Source of the DNA: Micrococcus sp. EYE_212
GTDB lineage: Bacteria > Actinomycetota > Actinomycetes > Actinomycetales > Micrococcaceae
DNA: 64,000 nucleotides
Assembly: GCF_023147585.1 (NCBI RefSeq)
Contig: NZ_JAHXOZ010000003.1
Coordinates: 62,001-126,000 of the forward strand
Reading direction: 5' to 3'
Position numbers and translations under genes: made by a program. Of this stretch, positions 10,570 to 21,125 are shown one piece after another. How positions within the stretch are numbered: position 1 is the first letter of the stretch; the number at the start of each line of letters is the position of its first letter. The notes under the pieces are model-generated. The model searched no databases. It was not told the origin of the DNA and saw only the letters and a list, made by a program, of their open reading frames with translations.

Positions 10570-11904
10570 TCAGTGGGCGGTAGGGTCCACCGCGGTGGAG
10601 CCGTGCGGCTCCTCGTCACGGCGACGTACACGCGGGGGGCGGTCCTCGGTCTCGATCACGCGCAGCCGGTCCACGCGGTTGCGGCGCGGCTCGAGCGCGG
10701 CGGCGACGATGACGAGACCCTGGACGGTGACCTGGGAGCCGCGGATCGGCACGCGGCCGAGCTCCTTGGCCAGGAGGCCGCCCACGGTGTCGACGTCGTC
10801 GTCCTCGTGATCCTCCGGCTCGGGGAGGTCGAACTCCTCGCGGAAGTCCCCGATGCCCATGCGGGCGTCCACCGAGTACACGCCGGGCTCGATCACCTCG
10901 ACCTCGGGGCGGTCCGGGAGGTCGTCCTCGTCGTAGATCTCGCCGACGATCTCCTCGATGAGGTCCTCCAGGGTCACGAGCCCGGCGGTGCCGCCGTACT
11001 CGTCCACCACGATGGCCACATGTGTCGACTCGCGCTGCAGCTCCTGCAGCAGGCCGGCCACCGACTTGGAGTCCGGGACGAAGCGCACGTCCCGCATCCA
11101 TCCGGTCACGGGATCGCCCGAGGCCGCGCCCTCGTGGTGGAGGGCCCGGGTGACGTCCTTGAGGTAGAGCATGCCCCGCACGTCGTCGGCGTCCTCGCCG
11201 ATCACCGGCACGCGGGAGCAGCCCGAGCGCAGGAAGAGGTCCATGGACTGGGCGAGGGTGTGGTCGTCGTCGATCGTGACGACGTCGGTGCGCGGCACCA
11301 TGACGGAGCGGACGATGGTGTCGTTCATGGAGAACACCGACTGGATGAGCTCGGCCTCGGAGTCGGCCAGCACGTCCGCGTCGTGAGCGCGCGCCACGAC
11401 TTCCCGGAGGTGACGCTCCTCGAAGTCGTCCTCCTCGTTCACCTCGTCGTCCCCCCGGCGGCGGTCCTGGCCGAGCCGCGTGCCGATCGGACCGAGGGCT
11501 CGCCGCAGACCCCACACGAGGCCTGCGGTACGGCGGGCGACGGCGGTCTCGTTGCGGGAGCCGATCGGCCGCGGGCCCCACACGCCCAGCAGGGCGGCCG
11601 TCGCCACGAGCACGAGGGCGGCCACCCCGACGGCGGCCCACACGCCCTCCAGCACCCACACGGCAGCGGCCGTCAGGCACACGGCGCCGAGCGCCTCGGT
11701 GATGAACCGCCACACGCGCAGGGCGCCGAGGTGCGCGTCCCGTTCCGCCGTCACCTCGAGGATGCGGGACCCGGGATGCTCGCGGAGGACCTCCTCGGCC
11801 TCGCGGCGCGAGATGTACGTGAGGGCGGAGTCGGCGAGGGCGAGCACCCACGTGAAGGCGATGAAGACGACGAAGAGCGCGGCGAGTGCGACGGGGGTGA
11901 ACAT
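10570..11904 (-). CDS. CorC/HlyC-type CBS-domain membrane protein
   Basis: A 444-residue protein of the hemolysin C / CorC family. Hydrophobic N-terminal segments near residues 2-20 and about 75-110 form a short CNNM-like membrane part. A CBS pair follows (SVMVPRTDVVTIDDD ... VAIVVDEYGGTAGLVTLEDLIEEIVGEI), and then a CorC_HlyC domain from about residue 345. The family is linked to Mg2+/Co2+ efflux or tolerance; whether this member transports ions is unknown. The first membrane region is shorter than in full CNNM transporters. It lies between ybeY and era, the standard actinobacterial order. Confidence 0.88.
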   Translation of the reverse strand: MFTPVALAALFVVFIAFTWVLALADSALTYISRREAEEVLREHPGSRILEVTAERDAHLGALRVWRFITEALGAVCLTAAAVWVLEGVWAAVGVAALVLVATAALLGVWGPRPIGSRNETAVARRTAGLVWGLRRALGPIGTRLGQDRRRGDDEVNEEDDFEERHLREVVARAHDADVLADSEAELIQSVFSMNDTIVRSVMVPRTDVVTIDDDHTLAQSMDLFLRSGCSRVPVIGEDADDVRGMLYLKDVTRALHHEGAASGDPVTGWMRDVRFVPDSKSVAGLLQELQRESTHVAIVVDEYGGTAGLVTLEDLIEEIVGEIYDEDDLPDRPEVEVIEPGVYSVDARMGIGDFREEFDLPEPEDHEDDDVDTVGGLLAKELGRVPIRGSQVTVQGLVIVAAALEPRRNRVDRLRVIETEDRPPRVRRRDEEPHGSTAVDPTAH

Positions 11905-11915
11905 GGCGGGCGGGA

Positions 11916-12378
11916 TCAGTCCTCGATGGTGGGGGCCGGGGCGGGGCGGCCGAGGAACTCGCTCACGAGCCGGTCCTGGAGCTCGAACATCTCGACGCGG
12001 TCCTCCTCGTCCATGTGGTCGTAGCCCAGCAGGTGGAGCATGCCGTGCGTCAGCAGCAGCATCAGCTCGTCGTCGCGGGTGTGCCCGCCGCGCGCGGCCT
12101 GCTCGGCTGCCACCTCGGGGCACAGCACGACGTCGCCGAGCACGCCCTCGCTCGGCGTCTCGGGGGCGCCGGGGGTGATCTCGTCCATCGGCAGGCTCAT
12201 GACGTCCGTGGGCCCGGGCAGGTCCATCCACTCCTCGTGGAGCTGGGCCATCCGGTCCGCGTCCACCACGGTCACGGCGGTCTCGGCCAGCTCGTGGACG
12301 TGCAGCCGGGCGTAGACGTGGCGGGCCATGCCCAGCAGGTCCCGCTCCGGGACGTCGATCCCGGACTCGTTGACGATC

Positions 12379-12389
<11 letters not shown>
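11916..12389 (-). CDS. ybeY: Endoribonuclease YbeY
   Basis: Zinc-dependent RNase for 16S rRNA 3'-end maturation and ribosome quality control. About 157 residues. The metal site HGMLHLLGYDH with the following DEED is intact; PTDVMSLPMDE is the conserved substrate-side block. The GTG start (12387-12389) overlaps the phoH stop by 11 bases; no other start codon near the conserved VAIEIVNES is better placed. It precedes the CorC gene by 11 bases. Confidence 0.93.
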
Positions 12390-13401
<1,012 letters not shown>

Positions 13402-13481
13402 GAGGGGCGGATCACCTGTTCGGTCGGGGGCGGGATGCTCGGGTCCAGTCTAGGCGGACGGCCGGGCGCGGGACGGGCCCC

Positions 13482-14234
13482 TCACCAGCGGCCGAGCCGG
13501 TGCTCGAGCACGGCCAGTGCGGCGGGGCCGGCCGTCGAGGCGCGCAGCACGTGGGGTCCGAGCCGCACCGGGTGCGCCCCGGCGTCCCGGCACGCGTCCA
13601 GCTCGGCGGGCGAGATCCCGCCCTCCGGGCCGACCAGCACGGCGATCTCCTCGGCCCCGGCCCACGCGGCCTCCGGAAGGGCACCCAGCCCGTCCGCGGC
13701 GTCCTCGTGGAGCACGAGGAGCACGCGTCCCTCCCGCGCCAGGGACGCCGCGCCCGTGCCGGAGACGGGCTCGCGCACCTCGGGCACCCGCGCCCGGCGG
13801 GCCTGCTTGGCCGCGGCGTGGGCGGTGTCGGCCCACTTCTGCCGGGCCTTGGCGGCCTTGGGACCCTTCCACCGCACGATCGAGCGCTCCGCCTCCCACG
13901 GGACCACGGCGTGGACCCCGAGCTCGACGGCCGCCTGGACCGCCATGAGGTCGCGGTCACCCTTGGCCAGCGCCTGGACGAGCACGAGGCGCGGCGCGGG
14001 ATCGGGCTCCTCGTCCACCTCGTCGAGCCGCACGTCGACGGCGTCGGGGGAGGCGGCCAGCACCGTCCCGTGGCCGCGGCGGCCGGAGCCGTCCGCGACG
14101 AGCACGGACTCCCCCGGGGCAAGGCGCATCGCGGCGGCGGCGTGCCGGGCCTCGGAGCCCGTGAGGGTCACGGTGGCCCCGGCGGCCGCTCCCTCGAGCG
14201 CCCCCGCCGCCAGGTGGAACAGCGGCGCGGTCAC
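13482..14234 (-). CDS. rsmE: 16S rRNA (uracil-1498-N3)-methyltransferase
   Basis: SPOUT-class methyltransferase that methylates U1498 of 16S rRNA. About 250 residues: an N-terminal PUA-like domain with [12 protein letters not shown], then the knotted SAM-binding domain with LVGPEGGIS and [12 protein letters not shown]. The GTG start (14232-14234) overlaps the dnaJ stop as GTGA, which fixes it. The dnaJ-rsmE pair is conserved in actinobacteria. Confidence 0.92.
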   Translation of the reverse strand: MTAPLFHLAAGALEGAAAGATVTLTGSEARHAAAAMRLAPGESVLVADGSGRRGHGTVLAASPDAVDVRLDEVDEEPDPAPRLVLVQALAKGDRDLMAVQAAVELGVHAVVPWEAERSIVRWKGPKAAKARQKWADTAHAAAKQARRARVPEVREPVSGTGAASLAREGRVLLVLHEDAADGLGALPEAAWAGAEEIAVLVGPEGGISPAELDACRDAGAHPVRLGPHVLRASTAGPAALAVLEHRLGRW

Positions 14235-15358
14235 AGGTTCTTCAGGTTCTCCCGCAGGCGGGCGAACACGCCCCGCTGCTGCGGGGCGCCGTGGACCACG
14301 TCCTCGCCGCGGATCTCGGCCAGGCGCGTGAGGAGCTCGCGCTCCTCGCCGGTGATGTCCGTGGGGGTGGTGACGACCACGTCCACCTTGAGGTCGCCGC
14401 GACCGGAGCCGCGCAGCCGGCCCACGCCGAGGCCGTGCAGCGTCTCCACGTGCCCGGACTGGGTGCCCGGCTCCAGGGTCACGCTCTGCTTGCCGTCCAG
14501 GGTGTCGAGGGTGATGCTCGTCCCGAGGGCGGCGGCGGCCATCGGGACCGTCACGGTGGTGGCCAGGTGGTCGCCCTCGCGGCGGAAGACGGGGTCCGGG
14601 CGAACGGCGATCTCCACGTAGAGGTCGCCGTTCGGGCCGCCGGCGGGGCCGGCCTCTCCGCGGCCGGCGAGGTGGATGCGGGTGCCGTCGTCCACGCCGG
14701 CGGGGATGCGCAGGGTGAGGGGGCGCTCCGTGCGCACTCGTCCCTGGCCCGAGCACTCGGTGCAGGGGGTGGGGATCACGGTGCCGAAGCCGCGGCACGC
14801 CGGGCACGCCTCGGTGGCCATCACGGTGCCGAGCATCGAGCGCATCGGCCGCTGCACCATGCCGCGGCCGTGGCAGGTCTCGCAGGTCTCGGGGTCGGTG
14901 CCGGGCTCGCAGCACGAGCCCTCGCATCGCTCGCAGCGCACGGCCGTGTCCAGGTGGAGGGTCTGCTCGCTGCCGAACACGGCGTCCTTGAGGTCGATCT
15001 GCGCGGTGACGAGCGCGTCCTGGCCCCGGCGCGTCCGGCTCGCGGGGCCCCGGCCGGCGCCGCCCGCCGCAGACATGAAGGTCTCGAAGATGTCGGCGAA
15101 GCCGCCACCGCCGAAGCCGCCGAAGCCGCCGCCGAACCCGGCGGAGCCGTTCTCGTTGCCGGTGGTGTCGTAGCTGCGGCGCTTGTCCTCGTCCGAGAGG
15201 ACCTCGTAGGCGTGGGAGATGCGCTTGAACTGCTCCGCGGCCTCCGGGCTGGGGTTCACGTCCGGGTGGTGGGTGCGCGCCAGCTTGCGGTACGCGCGGC
15301 GGATCTCCTCGGTGCTGGCGTCGCGGCTGACGCCGAGGGTCTCGTAGTGGTCGGACAC
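14231..15358 (-). CDS. dnaJ: Chaperone DnaJ (DnaJ2 type)
   Basis: Hsp40 co-chaperone that stimulates DnaK. 375 residues: J-domain with HHPDVN at about residue 31, a short Gly/Phe-rich linker ([12 protein letters not shown]), a zinc-binding region, then two substrate-binding beta domains. Zinc motifs two to four read [16 protein letters not shown] and CTECSGQG. The first is CERCEGSC, with a cysteine in place of the final glycine. Linked to hrcA 49 bases upstream, so this is the HrcA-controlled dnaJ, not the copy of a dnaK operon. GTG start at 15356-15358. Confidence 0.94.
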   Translation of the reverse strand: MSDHYETLGVSRDASTEEIRRAYRKLARTHHPDVNPSPEAAEQFKRISHAYEVLSDEDKRRSYDTTGNENGSAGFGGGFGGFGGGGFADIFETFMSAAGGAGRGPASRTRRGQDALVTAQIDLKDAVFGSEQTLHLDTAVRCERCEGSCCEPGTDPETCETCHGRGMVQRPMRSMLGTVMATEACPACRGFGTVIPTPCTECSGQGRVRTERPLTLRIPAGVDDGTRIHLAGRGEAGPAGGPNGDLYVEIAVRPDPVFRREGDHLATTVTVPMAAAALGTSITLDTLDGKQSVTLEPGTQSGHVETLHGLGVGRLRGSGRGDLKVDVVVTTPTDITGEERELLTRLAEIRGEDVVHGAPQQRGVFARLRENLKNL

Positions 15359-15407
15359 GGTGGGGGCACTTCCTTCGCGGGGGTCGGGGTCGACGCGGGC
15401 GTCGAGG

Positions 15408-16421
15408 TCAGGGGGTGAGGATGCGGGAGAGGTAGCGGGCGATCGCGCGGACGGAGGCCATGGTGCCGGGGTAGTCCATGCGCGTGGGGCCCACCACGCC
15501 CACCTTGGCGACGGCGCCCGGCGCATAGGCGGCGGCCACCACGGAGGTGTCCGCGAGCGAGCCGGCGTTCTCGGAGCCGATCCGCACGGACACCCCGTGC
15601 GCGTCCTGCTCCATCTCCGTGAGCAGGCGCAGCAGCACCACCTGCTCCTCGAGGGCCTCCAGGATCGGTCCGATCGAGGCGCCGAAGTCCCCCCTGGAGC
15701 GGGCCAGGTTGGCGGTGCCCGCCATGACGATCCGGTCCTGTCGGCCCGCCTCCAGGAGGCTGCGCACCGCGCCGACGAGCGCGTCCGCCGTGGGACGCTG
15801 CTCCGGCGGCACACCCGTGACGGCTGCGTCCAGCAGGGCGGCGGCCTGCCCGGCCCCTCGGCCGATCATCGCCTGGAGCAGGAGCAGGCGCAGCGCGGCG
15901 AGGTCCTCCTCCGCCACGAGGCGCTCGAGTGGGACCACCCGCTGGTCCACCCGGCCGGTGGAGAGGATGAGCACGGCGAGCACGCGCGTGGGCGTCAGGG
16001 AGACGAGCTCGAGGTGGCGCACGGTCGAGCCGTCCTCGTGCGGGAACTGGGCGACGGCCACCTGGTGGGTCAGCTGGGCGAGGAGGCGCACGGTGGCCTC
16101 CATCATGTGCTCCGTGTCCTGCTCCGAGTCCAGCAGTGCCTGCACGGCTCGGCGCTCGGCCGGAGAGAGGGGCTTGACCTCGGAGATGCGGTCCACGAAC
16201 ACGCGGTAGCCCTTGTCCGTGGGCACCCGCCCCGCGGAGGTGTGGGGGGCCACGATCAGGCCCTCCTCCTCGAGGGCGGCCATGTCGTTGCGCACCGTGG
16301 CCGAGGAGACGCCCAGCGCGTGACGCTCGACGATGGCCTTGGAGCCCACGGGCTCGCTGAGGGCCACGTAGTCCTCCACGATGGCCTGGAGCACCTGCAG
16401 TCGGCGCGGCTGCTCCGTCAT
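15408..16421 (-). CDS. hrcA: Heat-inducible transcription repressor HrcA
   Basis: Represses heat-shock genes by binding CIRCE operators; folding by GroEL restores activity. 337 residues: an N-terminal winged helix (about 1-75, with [18 protein letters not shown] and the [13 protein letters not shown] block), then the GAF-like dimer domain, ending in YLSRILTP. The ATG (16419-16421) has AAGGAGA upstream. Its own promoter carries a CIRCE-like site, so autoregulation together with dnaJ is expected. Confidence 0.95.
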   Translation of the reverse strand: MTEQPRRLQVLQAIVEDYVALSEPVGSKAIVERHALGVSSATVRNDMAALEEEGLIVAPHTSAGRVPTDKGYRVFVDRISEVKPLSPAERRAVQALLDSEQDTEHMMEATVRLLAQLTHQVAVAQFPHEDGSTVRHLELVSLTPTRVLAVLILSTGRVDQRVVPLERLVAEEDLAALRLLLLQAMIGRGAGQAAALLDAAVTGVPPEQRPTADALVGAVRSLLEAGRQDRIVMAGTANLARSRGDFGASIGPILEALEEQVVLLRLLTEMEQDAHGVSVRIGSENAGSLADTSVVAAAYAPGAVAKVGVVGPTRMDYPGTMASVRAIARYLSRILTP

Positions 16422-16444
16422 GACGGTCTCCTTCCCTCCGATGT

Positions 16445-16471
16445 CTGGCACTCGCCACATCCAAGTGCCAA
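16445..16471. promoter_or_regulatory. CIRCE operator (HrcA binding site)
   Basis: CTGGCACTC, 9-base spacer, AAGTGCCAA. This fits the CIRCE plan TTAGCACTC-N9-GAGTGCTAA with the exact 9-base spacing and conserved GCACTC / AGTGC cores. It lies 23 bases before hrcA, next to the hrcA -10 (TAGGAT, minus strand, 16472-16477), and also covers the place of the -35 for the divergent DUF3097 gene. Confidence 0.82.
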
Positions 16472-16477
16472 TCCTAC
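16472..16477 (-). promoter_or_regulatory. hrcA -10 box
   Basis: TAGGAT on the minus strand directly upstream of the CIRCE site, so transcription would start inside the operator. Confidence 0.55.
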
Positions 16478-16486
16478 CGCCCTTGG

Positions 16487-16492
16487 TACCGT
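16487..16492 (+). promoter_or_regulatory. Leaderless -10 box for DUF3097 gene
   Basis: TACCGT ends 7 bases before the ATG at 16500. No ribosome binding site is present. Confidence 0.5.
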
Positions 16493-16499
16493 GCCCGAC

Positions 16500-17360
16500 A
16501 TGGACTGGAGCACGTGGGGCCCCGCGGGCCACGATTCCCTGACCCGATCGCCGGCGCGGCGCACCCCCGAGGTGCCGGCCTCCCTCGGCATCGTGGTGGA
16601 GGACGTCGGCTCGGGGTTCACCGGCGCCGTCGTGCGCACGGAGCGCTCCGGCGGCGTGCACGTGGTGGTCCTGGAGGACCGCCGCGGCGTCCGCCGCTCC
16701 TTCCCCCTGGGCGGCGGATTCTGGATCGACGGCGAGCCCGTCACCCTCACCCCCGCGACGACGACGGCGTCGCGCGCGCCCGCCCGGACGGCGTCGGGAT
16801 CCCGCCGCGTGGAGGGGGTCCGGGCGCGCACCGCCCGCGCGTCGCGGATCTGGGTGGAGGGCGTGCACGACGCCGAGCTCGTCGAGAAGGTCTGGGGCGA
16901 GGACCTGCGCCTCGAGGGGATCGTCGTGGAGCCGCTGCACGGCGTGGACGACCTGGCCGGGGCGATCCGTGAGTTCTCCCCCGGCCCCCGGCGCCGCCTG
17001 GGCATCCTCGTGGACCACCTCGTGACGGGCTCGAAGGAGGAGCGGATCGCCGCGGAGGCGATGCGGGTGCCCGGAGCGGCCGGCAACGTGCTCATCCTGG
17101 GCCACCCCTACGTGGACGTCTGGCAGGTCGTCAAGCCCGCCGTGCTCGGCATCGAGGCCTGGCCCGTGGTCCCGCGCGGCCAGGACTGGAAGACCGGCGT
17201 GCTGAAGGGCCTGGGCTGGCCCCACGGCACGAAGGAGGCCACCGGACTGGGCTGGAAGCGGCTGCTCTCGCACGTCACCACGTACGCGGACCTCGAGCCG
17301 TCCCTGCTGGGCCGGGTCGAGGAGCTCATCGACTTCCTCACCGCGGAGGACCGTGGCTGA
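16500..17360 (+). CDS. DUF3097 family protein
   Basis: A 286-residue cytoplasmic protein of an actinobacterial family without known function. The N-terminal third has a small beta-rich part (VVVLEDRRGVRRSFPLGGGF) and an Arg/Ala-rich linker. The conserved core begins at RIWVEGVHDAELVEKVWGEDL, with ILVDHLVTGSKEERIA and LILGHPYVDVWQVV further on. The WVEGVHDAEL and LVDHL blocks look like a Toprim-type fold (inference). It is divergent from hrcA and shares a 78-base intergenic region containing the CIRCE site. Confidence 0.85.
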   Translation: MDWSTWGPAGHDSLTRSPARRTPEVPASLGIVVEDVGSGFTGAVVRTERSGGVHVVVLEDRRGVRRSFPLGGGFWIDGEPVTLTPATTTASRAPARTASGSRRVEGVRARTARASRIWVEGVHDAELVEKVWGEDLRLEGIVVEPLHGVDDLAGAIREFSPGPRRRLGILVDHLVTGSKEERIAAEAMRVPGAAGNVLILGHPYVDVWQVVKPAVLGIEAWPVVPRGQDWKTGVLKGLGWPHGTKEATGLGWKRLLSHVTTYADLEPSLLGRVEELIDFLTAEDRG

Positions 17361-17465
17361 GCGCGCCGGGGCGCCGGCTCCGCCTCCCGTCGCCGCGCTA
17401 CACTGATCGGGCCCCGCGCCCGCCCCGTGCAGCCGGGACCTTGCCGCCCCTCAGGAGGATCCGCC

Positions 17466-17876
17466 GTGAACACCACCCCGCCGCAGACCGGCCAGCCCCG
17501 TGCCGCGGCCTGGGTGGCCTCCGCCGGCACCGAGGGCGGACCCCTCAGCGCGAAGCAGGACCGAGACCGCGCCGCCTTCGGGCACCTGAGCGTGGCGCTG
17601 GGATGTCTCGGACCGTTGCTCGTGTGGCTGCGCTACCGTGACCGCGGACCGTTCACCGCTCAGGAGGCCAAGGAGGCGCTGAACTTCGCCGTGCCGCCCA
17701 CGCTGCTGGTGGTGCTCTTCCTGCTCCTGGGCGCCCTCCCGGTCATCGGGCCGATTCTCGCGATCCTCGGCGCCCTCACCTGGGTGGCCATGTCCTGCTA
17801 CGGCGTCATGGGGGCCGCGAACGTGTCGAAGGGCCGCCCCTTCCGCTACCCGTTCAACCTGCGCGTCCTGCGCTGA
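17466..17876 (+). CDS. DUF4870 family membrane protein
   Basis: A 136-residue protein with DUF4870 features: a Gln/Ala-rich N-terminus, DRAAFGHLSVALGCLGPLLVWL (first membrane segment at about 40-60), FTAQEAKEALNFAV, then two further hydrophobic segments (about 78-100 and 105-122), and a short basic tail. Function unknown; three transmembrane helices likely. The GTG start follows a strong AGGAGG with 7-base spacing. A TACACT at 17399-17404 may be its -10. Confidence 0.85.
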   Translation: MNTTPPQTGQPRAAAWVASAGTEGGPLSAKQDRDRAAFGHLSVALGCLGPLLVWLRYRDRGPFTAQEAKEALNFAVPPTLLVVLFLLLGALPVIGPILAILGALTWVAMSCYGVMGAANVSKGRPFRYPFNLRVLR

Positions 17877-17894
17877 GCCGCACCGCGCTCGTCG

Positions 17895-19184
17895 TCAGAA
17901 GCCGGCCAGGTCCCGGACGATCCGGTCGTTGCGCAGCCGCCCCTCGAGGGTCGGCACGATCCGCCCGGACAGGGCGGCACGGCCGTCCACGAGCCCGTCC
18001 GCGATGAGGGCGGCCACGAGGTCCCGCAGCCGGGCGCCGTCGTCGCCGGCCGCGGCGAACCCCTCCTCCACCTCGGCGAGGCCCAGGCCCGTGGACGTGC
18101 GGGCGGCGAGCATCACCCGCTCGAGCCGGCGCGCCGGCGCATCGGGGATCTCCCGGCCCACAGCCGGGGTCACGCCCGTGGCCAGGCGCTGCGCGTACGC
18201 GGCGGGGTGCTTCGCGTTCCAGAAGCGCACGCCCGCCAGGTGCGAGTGCGCGCCGGGCCCCACGCCCCACCAGTCCTGGTCCTCCCAGTAGGCCACGTTG
18301 TGCCGCGCCCGGTGGACGCCCGTCCCCTCCGGGTCCCGCGCCCAGTTGGAGACCTCGTACCAGCGGTAGCCGGCCGTGGCGAGCATCCGGTCGGCCAGGA
18401 CGTACTTGTCGGCCTGGTCGTCCGGGTCGACGTCGTCCACCTCGCCGCGGGCCACCCGGGCCCCGAACTTCGTGCCCTCCTCCACGATCAGGGAGTACGC
18501 GCTCACGTGGTCCGGCGCGAGGGCGACCGCCGTCTCGAGCGTGGCGCGCCAGTCCTCGAGCGACTCCCCCGGCGTGCCGTAGATGAGGTCCAGGGAGACC
18601 TCGAGGCCGGCCGCGCGGGCCGCGGCAACGGCGGCGGGCACCGACGCGGGACGGTGCGTGCGGTCCAGTGTGGCCAGCACGTGTGGCACGGCCGACTGCA
18701 TGCCGACCGAGAGCCGGGTGAATCCGCCCGCGGCGAGCGTGGCGGCGTACTCCGGGGTGATCGTGTCCGGATTCGCCTCGGTGGTGACCTCCGCGCCCGG
18801 CACGATCCCGAACCGCTCCCGCGCCGCGGCGAGGATCCGCACGAGGTGGGAGGCCGGCAGCAGCGTGGGCGTGCCGCCGCCGAAGAACACGGTGTGCAGC
18901 GGGCGGGCGGGCACGCCGGAGGCCTCGAGGGCGCGCTCGGCGAAGGCGAGCTCCGCGATGGCCGTCTCGGCGTAGTCGCCGCGGGCCGCGCCCGGGCCGA
19001 GGTCCACGGCCGTGTACGTGTTGAAGTCGCAGTAGCCGCAACGAACGGTGCAGAACGGCACGTGCACGTACAGGCTGAACGTACGCGGCGCACCGGCGGC
19101 CGCGGCCGCGCGGACCCGCGCGCCGACGTCGGCGGGCAGGGCGCCGTCGTCGGGCACCGGCATGCCCAGGGGAAGGGCGGGCAC
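17895..19184 (-). CDS. hemW: Radical SAM heme chaperone HemW
   Basis: Binds heme and delivers it to target enzymes; related to oxygen-independent coproporphyrinogen oxidase but not that enzyme. 429 residues. The cluster motif is CTVRCGYCDF (CxxxCxxC); FFGGGTPTLL and TTEANPDTI are also present, with a C-terminal HemN domain. The GTG start follows the lepA TAA stop without a gap. lepA-hemW is a conserved actinobacterial pair. Confidence 0.92.
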   Translation of the reverse strand: MPALPLGMPVPDDGALPADVGARVRAAAAAGAPRTFSLYVHVPFCTVRCGYCDFNTYTAVDLGPGAARGDYAETAIAELAFAERALEASGVPARPLHTVFFGGGTPTLLPASHLVRILAAARERFGIVPGAEVTTEANPDTITPEYAATLAAGGFTRLSVGMQSAVPHVLATLDRTHRPASVPAAVAAARAAGLEVSLDLIYGTPGESLEDWRATLETAVALAPDHVSAYSLIVEEGTKFGARVARGEVDDVDPDDQADKYVLADRMLATAGYRWYEVSNWARDPEGTGVHRARHNVAYWEDQDWWGVGPGAHSHLAGVRFWNAKHPAAYAQRLATGVTPAVGREIPDAPARRLERVMLAARTSTGLGLAEVEEGFAAAGDDGARLRDLVAALIADGLVDGRAALSGRIVPTLEGRLRNDRIVRDLAGF

Positions 19185-21035
19185 TTACTTCTTGGCCTGC
19201 TCGGCACCGTCCGAGGACAGTGCGGCGATGAAGGCCTCCTGCGGGACCTCGACTCGGCCCACCATCTTCATGCGCTTCTTGCCCTCCTTCTGCTTCTCCA
19301 GCAGCTTGCGCTTGCGGGAGATGTCGCCGCCGTAGCACTTGGAGAGCACGTCCTTGCGGATGGCCCGGATGTTCTCGCGCGCGATGATGCGCGCGCCGAT
19401 CGCCGCCTGGATCGGCACCTCGAACTGCTGACGCGGGATGAGCTCCTTGAGCTTGCCCGTCATCATCACGCCGTACGCGTAGGCGTTGTCCCGGTGGGTG
19501 ATCGAGGAGAACGCGTCCACCTGCTCGCCCTGCAGGAGGATGTCCACCTTGACGAGGTCGGCGACCTGGTCGCCGTCGGCCTTCCAGTCCAGGGAGGCGT
19601 AGCCCTTGGTGCGGGACTTGAGCTGGTCGAAGAAGTCGAACACGATCTCCGCGAGCGGGATCCAGTAGCGGATCTCCACGCGCTCCTCGGAGAGGTAGTC
19701 CATGCCCTTGAGATTGCCGCGCTTGGCCTGGCACAGCTCCATGACGGCGCCGATGAACTCGCTCGGCACGATGACCGTGGCCGAGGCCATCGGCTCCCGC
19801 ACCGCCAGGACCTTGCCCTCGGGGTACTCGGAGGGGTTGGTCACGGTGATGACCTCCTTGTCCTCCTTCGTGACCTCGTAGACCACGTTGGGCGCGGTGG
19901 AGATCAGGTCCAGGTTGAACTCGCGCTCGAGGCGCTCCCGGATGATCTCCAGGTGCAGCAGGCCCAGGAAGCCCACGCGGAAGCCGAAGCCCAGCGCCAC
20001 GGACGTCTCCGGCTCGTAGACGAGCGCGGCGTCGTTGAGCTTGAGCTTGTCGAGGGCGTCGCGCAGCACCGGGTAGTCGGAGCCGTCGATCGGGTAGAGG
20101 CCGGAGAACACCATGGGCTTGGGGTCCTCGTAGCCGCCGATCTCCGCGGCGGCGGGCTTGGCGTGATTCGTCACCGTGTCGCCCACCTTCGACTGGCGCA
20201 CGTCCTTCACGCCCGTGATGAGGTAGCCCACCTCGCCCACGGACAGGCCCTGGGAGGGGTGGGGCTCCGGCGAGGACACGCCGATCTCCAGGAGCTCGTG
20301 GGCCGCGCCCGTGGACATCATCCGGATCTTCTCCCGCGGGGAGAGCCGGCCGTCCATGACGCGCACGTAGGTCACGACGCCACGGTAGGTGTCGTACACG
20401 GAGTCGAAGATCATGGCGCGGGCCGGGGCGTCGGCGTCGCCCGTGGGGGCGGGGATCCGCTCGACGACGCGGTCCAGCAGCGCCTCGACGCCCATGCCCG
20501 TCTTGCCGGACACCCGCAGCACGTCCTCCGGCTCGCACCCGATCAGGGTGGCGATCTCGGCGGCGTAGCGGTCCGGATCCGCGGCGGGCAGGTCGATCTT
20601 GTTGAGCACGGGGATGATCTCGAGCTCGTTCTCCATGGCCAGGTACAGGTTGGCCAGGGTCTGCGCCTCGATGCCCTGCGCGGCGTCCACCAGCAGGATC
20701 GCGCCCTCGCACGCGGCGAGCGAGCGGGAGACCTCGTACGTGAAGTCCACGTGCCCGGGCGTGTCGATCATGTTCAGGGCGTAGTCGGTCCCGTCCAGCG
20801 CCCACGGCATGCGCACCGCCTGAGACTTGATGGTGATGCCTCGCTCGCGCTCGATGTCCATGCGGTCCAGGTACTGGGCCTTCATGTCACGCGGCTGCAC
20901 CACGCCCGTGGACTGCAGCATGCGGTCCGCCAGCGTCGACTTCCCGTGGTCGATGTGGGCGATGATGCAGAAGTTGCGGATCACCGAGGGGTCGGTGGCG
21001 GCGGGCGCCGGGGGGTGGGACGCCTGGGGCGACAC
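19185..21035 (-). CDS. lepA: Elongation factor 4 (LepA)
   Basis: Ribosomal GTPase that acts in translation initiation or back-translocation. 616 residues. G1 [11 protein letters not shown]2 block RERGIT, G3 DTPGHVDF and G4 NKIDLP are intact; the C-terminal domain typical of LepA ends [20 protein letters not shown]. The GTG at 21033-21035 is preferred over the one two codons earlier because AAGGA is spaced 7 bases from it. Confidence 0.95.
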   Translation of the reverse strand: MSPQASHPPAPAATDPSVIRNFCIIAHIDHGKSTLADRMLQSTGVVQPRDMKAQYLDRMDIERERGITIKSQAVRMPWALDGTDYALNMIDTPGHVDFTYEVSRSLAACEGAILLVDAAQGIEAQTLANLYLAMENELEIIPVLNKIDLPAADPDRYAAEIATLIGCEPEDVLRVSGKTGMGVEALLDRVVERIPAPTGDADAPARAMIFDSVYDTYRGVVTYVRVMDGRLSPREKIRMMSTGAAHELLEIGVSSPEPHPSQGLSVGEVGYLITGVKDVRQSKVGDTVTNHAKPAAAEIGGYEDPKPMVFSGLYPIDGSDYPVLRDALDKLKLNDAALVYEPETSVALGFGFRVGFLGLLHLEIIRERLEREFNLDLISTAPNVVYEVTKEDKEVITVTNPSEYPEGKVLAVREPMASATVIVPSEFIGAVMELCQAKRGNLKGMDYLSEERVEIRYWIPLAEIVFDFFDQLKSRTKGYASLDWKADGDQVADLVKVDILLQGEQVDAFSSITHRDNAYAYGVMMTGKLKELIPRQQFEVPIQAAIGARIIARENIRAIRKDVLSKCYGGDISRKRKLLEKQKEGKKRMKMVGRVEVPQEAFIAALSSDGAEQAKK

Positions 21036-21112
21036 GGGCACATCCTTGGAAGTCTCGGGGACGGGTGGGGTGGAACACTGACCGCCCATTCTTCCATGCC
21101 CGCCCGGCCGGA

Positions 21113-21118
21113 TAGATT
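21113..21118 (+). promoter_or_regulatory. Leaderless -10 box for the MazF-like gene
   Basis: TAGATT ends 7 bases before the ATG at 21126. No ribosome binding site. Confidence 0.6.
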
Positions 21119-21125
21119 CGGGCCC

